From assembly GCA_051453625.1 (NCBI GenBank), contig JBOZIK010000001.1, positions 47,674,809 through 47,738,808 of the forward strand: a stretch of DNA of 64,000 nt. The letters are read 5' to 3'. The translations under genes and the position numbers were made by a program. The DNA comes from Welwitschia mirabilis. Taxonomy: Eukaryota; Gnetophyta; Gnetopsida; Welwitschiales. Positions 59,150 to 64,000 of the stretch are shown here, in pieces (the stretch's first letter is position 1; every line of letters begins with the position of its first letter). The notes beneath the pieces were generated by a model. It saw only the letters and a list, made by a program, of their open reading frames with translations. It had not been told where the DNA came from and ran no database searches.

Positions 59150-59800
59150 TAGAAATATGATGATCTAAGCCTATTCCATTTCTTTCTAAGAATAAACTCT
59201 TTTCCTAACTAAGATGAAGGCCAGTTTCTATGCATCAGTCAAGGATGATTTTAAATCTCTTTAGATTTGCTCAAAAGAATCACCAAAAATAGAAACATTA
59301 TTCATAAATATTTCTATAGACTCTTCAATCATGTTTGAAGAGATACCTATCATGGCTTGTCAAAAGGTTATAAGTGCATTATACAAACCAAAGGGTGTTC
59401 TTATAAAGCGAAAGGTACCAAAAGGAAAGGTAAAAGTTATCTTGACTTGATCTTGATTAGCTATGCATACTTGATTGTAGCTACCATATCCATTGAGAAA
59501 GTGATAATATGCATGGCCTTAGATCCTATAAAGAATTTAATCTATAACGGGAAAGGAATAAAGATCTTTTGTAAAATCATTAAGCTTTCTAAGATTAATA
59601 TAGACTTATCACTTTCCACTCTTTTTAGGTACTACAATAAGAGGACTAATCCATTCACTACCAGAAATACCATAAATGATTTCTACATCCATAGATTTAA
59701 TGATTTCTTCCTTTACTACTATTTTAAGTGTAGGATTAAGTCTCTTCTATAGTTATCTAATGGATTTAGCATTATCTTTTAAATAAATTTAATGCAAAAT
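59150..59800 (-). pseudogene. Reverse transcriptase of gypsy element E
   Basis: Minus-strand blocks in order: KRLNPTLKIVVKEEIIKSMD, VEIIYGISGSEWISPLIVVPKK (given here as its parts VEIIYGISGSEW and ISPLIVVPKK; 59711-59621), FLNGYGSYNQ (normally FLDGYSGYNQI) near 59495, ITFTFPFGTF and PFGLYNALITF near 59440-59380, and IEIFMNNVSIFGDSF near 59330-59285. The catalytic FMDD motif has become FMNN, so the enzyme is dead. Confidence 0.85.
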
Positions 59801-61199
59801 AATGAAAAAAATGAATAGGTAAAGGATCTTTATGATTTTAAGTAAAAGAACTTATTTTAGAAGTAATAAGTTAAAGAAGTGATTTTTCTTAGGAAGGATA
59901 AAGACATGCATTAATGATTAAGATTTTTTGATGTTTATTATTCAAAAAGATGTATTTCAACTCATTTTCTAATGCTTTAAGTTCTAAATCACAACCATTC
60001 TTGATTGTTATTATGATCCCATCTTGATATAGAAGGTTTTCTATGGATTTAACATGTTAAACATTATGATCAAAGAGGGATTCAAAGTGTTAATTTATTT
60101 TTCCATTTAAGTTATCATATAAGAGGTTCTTATTGAGATTATATAAATTAGAGGAATCAAGGCTTTCTAGGATTTTTTTTTCACATACTCTAAAATCATC
60201 AAATAAAGTTGAGTTATGTAAAGTAAGAAGACTTTCTTCTAAGGGGTGGTATTAAATAAGCATGAGGGTTCTAATTTGTTGTAAAAGATTATAATATTAT
60301 TTTGTATTTTTTTTTAGCTATATCAAAGACTCAAGTAATGAATTTCTCATTTCCTACATAGCATTTCATTATTTTGGTACTTATGTCAATAATACAATGG
60401 GCTAATGTACAAAATACTCCTTCTAAAAGTCAAAGGTATTATCCATTATGTTCTTCCTCAATGACAACCACATTTATAGGATAAAAGGCTTCTTCAATTT
60501 TTTATGATCAAATGCTTAATAACTCCAATTAATTTCCTAATAGTTACATATACTAATTCCAACATAACTTTTATTGAGTTAATTCTATTTCCAATACACA
60601 CTTATTACAAAAATGAATTGGCATAATGCTGATACTAGCTCCTATGCCTATCAATGATTTTTTGATATTCTTCCCCTCAACCCCAATCCCCCACCCAAGA
60701 TAATGCTAACTATAAAAGCCTCTACGTCATTGAATGTAGGACATTTTTATATCATTAAGTTAGAAAGAGACCAGGCACTAAATATGCTATCTAATGTGGT
60801 TCTTTTTTATTTTTTATTAACTAGGTCCTTCTAAATTTTATTATATTTTGGATTTTCTTACAATAGTTTTCAGAAAGGGAGGTTAATACTCACATCTTAC
60901 ATGATTAGCTTAAGATAATCATCATAAGTAGGATAAGTCTTCAATCTTTCTAGGTAATGGATTATAGGTTTATTTTCATTGTTTTAATTAGTTGTATTGT
61001 AACTTAATTTTACCTTAGAAGTTGAACGAAAACTAGGTTAATTAAGGATTTTTATGTCATCATCATGGATTTGATTTTTTTCTTAATTTTAAGAAGTGCA
61101 AGCTTTCTCATTATAAGTTGTATGATATTTACTTCTTCTCATTATCTTCCAATCCTTTTTAATAAAATTTTAGCTAGGAATGATTTGGATTACGAGAGA

Positions 61200-62620
61200 G
61201 CCTTGAGGTCCTTAATTTTCTAAGATGACTTGCTGAGATATGCCTATAAGATTATTCATATTTTTGTTGGTTGCCTCTTGCATTTTTTTCAACTCCTCAA
61301 TTAAATTTCTAAGGGAATTATTTTAGTATAGTTGAAGGACTTAGGCTAAAAATTATTATATTAAAATTATTGGGCTAAAATTTATTAGATTAAAAGGTAT
61401 TGAGCTAAAAGTTATTAGGCTAGAAGTGACTGGGATAAAGGTTGTTGCCTCTATATCTATTATTAAAAGAGGTTTTAAAGACTAGTTATGGCCTATTATT
61501 TTTTGGCTAAAATTATTGATTATTTCTAAAAGTGTTAGGTCTTTGATTAAATGCACAAGCATATTTATAGATCATTTCTTTACATGTTGGTAAGTCAAGA
61601 CACTACAATGGGAGTTATCTTCACATACTTCATAATGAGAGTAAGGTCTTAAAGTTTGTGGTTGTTGATTTAACAGTTTTATATTAAGTAAAAAGCCTTT
61701 CTATAAGTTTTTAAATTATTGATAAGATCTTAAATTAGGTTTTTAGGGCTAGGTTGCTTTTCATGTTATACTTTCTTTATATATTTTAACATTTTTCCTA
61801 TAGTTCCACCTTTCTTTAAGTATTGGTTTAGGCCATGTTTGACTGATTTCCATTAATTCCTCCAAATGTTTTTAAGCATCATTTAAAATTAGGTTGAGTA
61901 AATTTCCATCACATGTAAAATTTTTGTATTTTCTTGGTTTGGCTATTGAATCCACTATAGAATTGGTTAAAAAGGCCTTTTCTTGAAAATTCATCTATCA
62001 GATTGGATGAAACAATCATCAAGAATCTCTTATAGGTTGTAGCATAATCCTCATAAGGTTATTATGCAAAGTTGACAACTTTTCTTCTTCTTTTTCTCAT
62101 GGTTGTTTCATTCGTGAACCTTTTTATAAAGAAACTTAATTCCAAGTATTAAGGTTTTTATATGGGATAATTTTCAACCAATTTTTAGCCTTTCCTCTAA
62201 GGGTGAAAGGGAAAATAGTCATGTAAGTCCTATTAGTTACCTTATTTTTCCTATTTCCTGGGGTAAGTATAAGTTGTTATATTTTAGCCAGGTGTTGAAA
62301 AGGATCTTTTTCATCATCTTTTGAGAAGGTAGAATAATCTTACATGTTTTAAGTTCTACATCATCTCCATTGGATAGGTCAAAAGGGTTTTAAATATTTA
62401 TTTTTTTAAGAGCTATTATATCCTTGAGAGTTAAAAAAGTAAAAGCAGAGACTAATATGTTTGAAGGATTAGAAGAAAAAGAGGTTTGAGATGTAGGTTT
62501 TTTAGAGGGGTTTAAAGGTGAAGATAGTTTATAAAGCAAATTACTTTTAGAAATAAAAAAATTACTATCAAAAATATGCAAATGAAAAGTTGAATAATGA
62601 TCTTCTTCTATTCTAGATTT
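61200..62620 (-). pseudogene. gag of gypsy element E
   Basis: Minus-strand translations give FTNETTMRKRRRKVVNFA and QFYSGFNSQTKKI (61985-61945), the second matching the FYNGLNSQTR block of Athila/Tat-type gag. Upstream in the same direction are FSLSP-RKG-KLVENYP (62220-62160) and a Ser-rich N-terminal part (62581-62390). No intact zinc knuckle was seen. Many stops. Confidence 0.7.
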
Positions 62621-63073
62621 AAATGAAACTTTCTCATCTCTAGTTCTTAAATTGAAGTCTATTAATCCTCTGTGAATTACTTTGCTAATGAATTACTTCT
62701 TATGATGGTGCTTTTAGTTCTTTACCATTCCCTTATATATGCATAAAATGTTAAATAAACTTCTTCACGCCCAAATGATAACACCCTTCTAAATCACACA
62801 AAGTATAAGAAGGAGGTTATGCCAACAATGGATGTGGCACTTGCTCAGATCACATAAAGCATAAAGTGTAGACCAAGTTTATTATAAAGACAGTAATCAG
62901 AAATTCACATAAAAAGTAAAATCAACATGGAAAAGATACTAATAGAAATTAAAATGCAATCTAAACTAAGAAAAGAAAAACCTATATATACACACACTAT
63001 ACAAATAAGCATTTTGAAATGAAATTACTAACTTGAGTAGTAAGAATCAATCTTTCAAACTTCCTTGAACTTC

Positions 63074-63091
63074 TCCCTAGTAGGGGCACCA
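63074..63091 (-). promoter_or_regulatory. PBS-like site of gypsy element E
   Basis: Minus strand TGGTGCCCCTACTAGGGA lies three to four bases from the LTR end. It shares about two thirds of its bases with the tRNA-Asp-type PBS of Athila elements (from memory). Confidence 0.55.
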
Positions 63092-63094
63092 ATT

Positions 63095-64000
63095 TGTTAA
63101 GGTGTGATTTATGTGGTTTTGTTTTTCAATTAAGTATCTTTAATAATAACCTATAATCTTAAGTATCTAATTCATAGAAAAACACACACTAGAATAAGGA
63201 GTCAAACCAATATCATGCTATAGAGCGGAGTTATAAGTACACTTGAAAAACTACTTTATTCAAAAAGGAATTGAAATGATTTTCTATTCTAATTTCAGAA
63301 TGATAAATAAATGATACTACAACTATGGATGAATTACAATGAATTAATGTAGTGATGAGATGTAATTCTAAACACAACTACTAATCAAGTTTTACTAACT
63401 TTTTGCCATCCAAATTAGTCCTCATATATTATATCAAAATCATACTTAAATTGATTTTAACATAACATATAAAGAGCATAAGAGAGAGATTAGTATAAAC
63501 AAAATGATCTTCTATTAATTACAATGTTTTATATGCACTTAAAAGTAGTCACTTCTCAATGGAGAAAACATAGCTTAACTCCAAGCTAAGCTCCCCTATT
63601 GAGCTAGATGAATTCCTTACATAATTGATTTCCACATTACTACAAGAATAATTGATGCACCAAAGATTTAGAGTGGGTTATCTAAGGGGGGTATTTATAG
63701 TTTTGGATTGATGATTTAGATCACTGAGAGTAGTAACTAACAAAGTGTTATCATATCACTAATTTTATAATAGATAAAATAATTATGTTTTAAATTCATT
63801 AGAGCTACCTTACTGCTAGGGATTATCTGGATAACATAAGGAATAACACTCATATCAAGTGATATTCTCTTATAATGGCTGATTATCCTCCACATGTCTT
63901 CTTGATGTAATGCCTAAGTGTCATCTTTATAGGTGTCATCCAAACAATAAGGTGGATGACTGTCAGTATGAAAATGAAGTTTCTATTTTTATACACTATT
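63095..64000 (-). repeat. 5' LTR of gypsy element E, cut by the window edge
   Basis: Begins TGTTAAGGTGTGA on the plus strand, hence ends CTTAACA on the minus strand, next to the PBS. At least 906 bp long. No second copy was recognised in the window. Confidence 0.55.

Larger units (their letters stand above)
58900..64000 (-). mobile_element. Ty3/gypsy element E (Athila-like), minus strand
   Basis: In the minus direction: LTR from beyond the right window edge to 63095 (ending CTTAACA), PBS-like sequence at 63074-63091, gag at about 62620-61200, RT at about 59800-59300, then RNase H traces. The PBS reads TGGTGCCCCTACTAGGGA, compatible with the tRNA-Asp type used by Athila and Tat elements after several changes. 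RT wording such as NPT-KEVVKKEI and FPFGTF fits the Athila branch. Heavily decayed. Confidence 0.75.

Noticed and set aside
59357-59752. 131-residue plus-strand frame, the longest gap-free ORF
   Set aside because: It is the antisense shadow of the gypsy reverse transcriptase on the minus strand.

Overview
The window is AT-rich nuclear DNA from a flowering plant, probably a monocot, although the sequence does not settle this. The evidence is spliced GT-AG exons of a plant-type BTB/POZ gene, several Ty1/copia and Ty3/gypsy elements, PBS sites complementary to initiator tRNA-Met, and long dinucleotide runs. It is a draft assembly with six N runs (4290-4319, 16863-17398, 18857-18866, 31593-32056, 45003-45709, 47526-48421). 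Nothing prokaryotic is present. Open frames that run through the N blocks are artefacts.

Layout. 1-9.6 kb: unidentified sequence, then the only convincing host gene, four minus-strand exons between 9102 and 6323 encoding a BTB/POZ domain and the start of a BACK-like helical region. Its 3' part was not found. 9.6-18.6 kb: a SINE-like module, a LINE reverse-transcriptase relic, a (GT)n microsatellite, and a pair of direct repeats (about 12.44-12.70 and 14.86-15.12 kb) that look like LTRs of a minus-strand non-autonomous element. 18.7-22.6 kb: a decayed plus-strand copia element. 23.5-26.1 kb: an LTR-like block with a PBS-like site, then a gypsy-type LTR. 26.4-30.76 kb: a large inverted repeat with arms of about 2 kb and a loop of about 0.26 kb. 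32.57-32.91 kb: a tiny LTR element (TRIM) with a perfect 5-bp target duplication. 33.33-38.47 kb: a copia element with both LTRs. It is followed immediately by a full-length initiator tRNA-Met look-alike and a partial TRIM. 39.89-50.58 kb: a 10.7-kb SIRE/Maximus-like copia element with 1.4-kb LTRs and an extra open region after RNase H. 52.2-55.2 kb: another copia relic with a microsatellite inside its RT region. About 56-64 kb: a minus-strand Ty3/gypsy element resembling Athila.

How it works together. Apart from the BTB gene, almost all recognisable coding sequence belongs to dead retroelements. Their frames carry many in-frame stops, often explainable by C-to-T or G-to-A changes, as expected for methylated repeats. 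The most unusual structure is the copia LTR / tRNA-iMet / TRIM junction at 38.47-38.76 kb, where a tRNA copy with an encoded CCA end sits where a TRIM LTR should begin. The second is the 4.4-kb hairpin-forming inverted repeat, each arm of which carries a tRNA-like A-box/B-box module.
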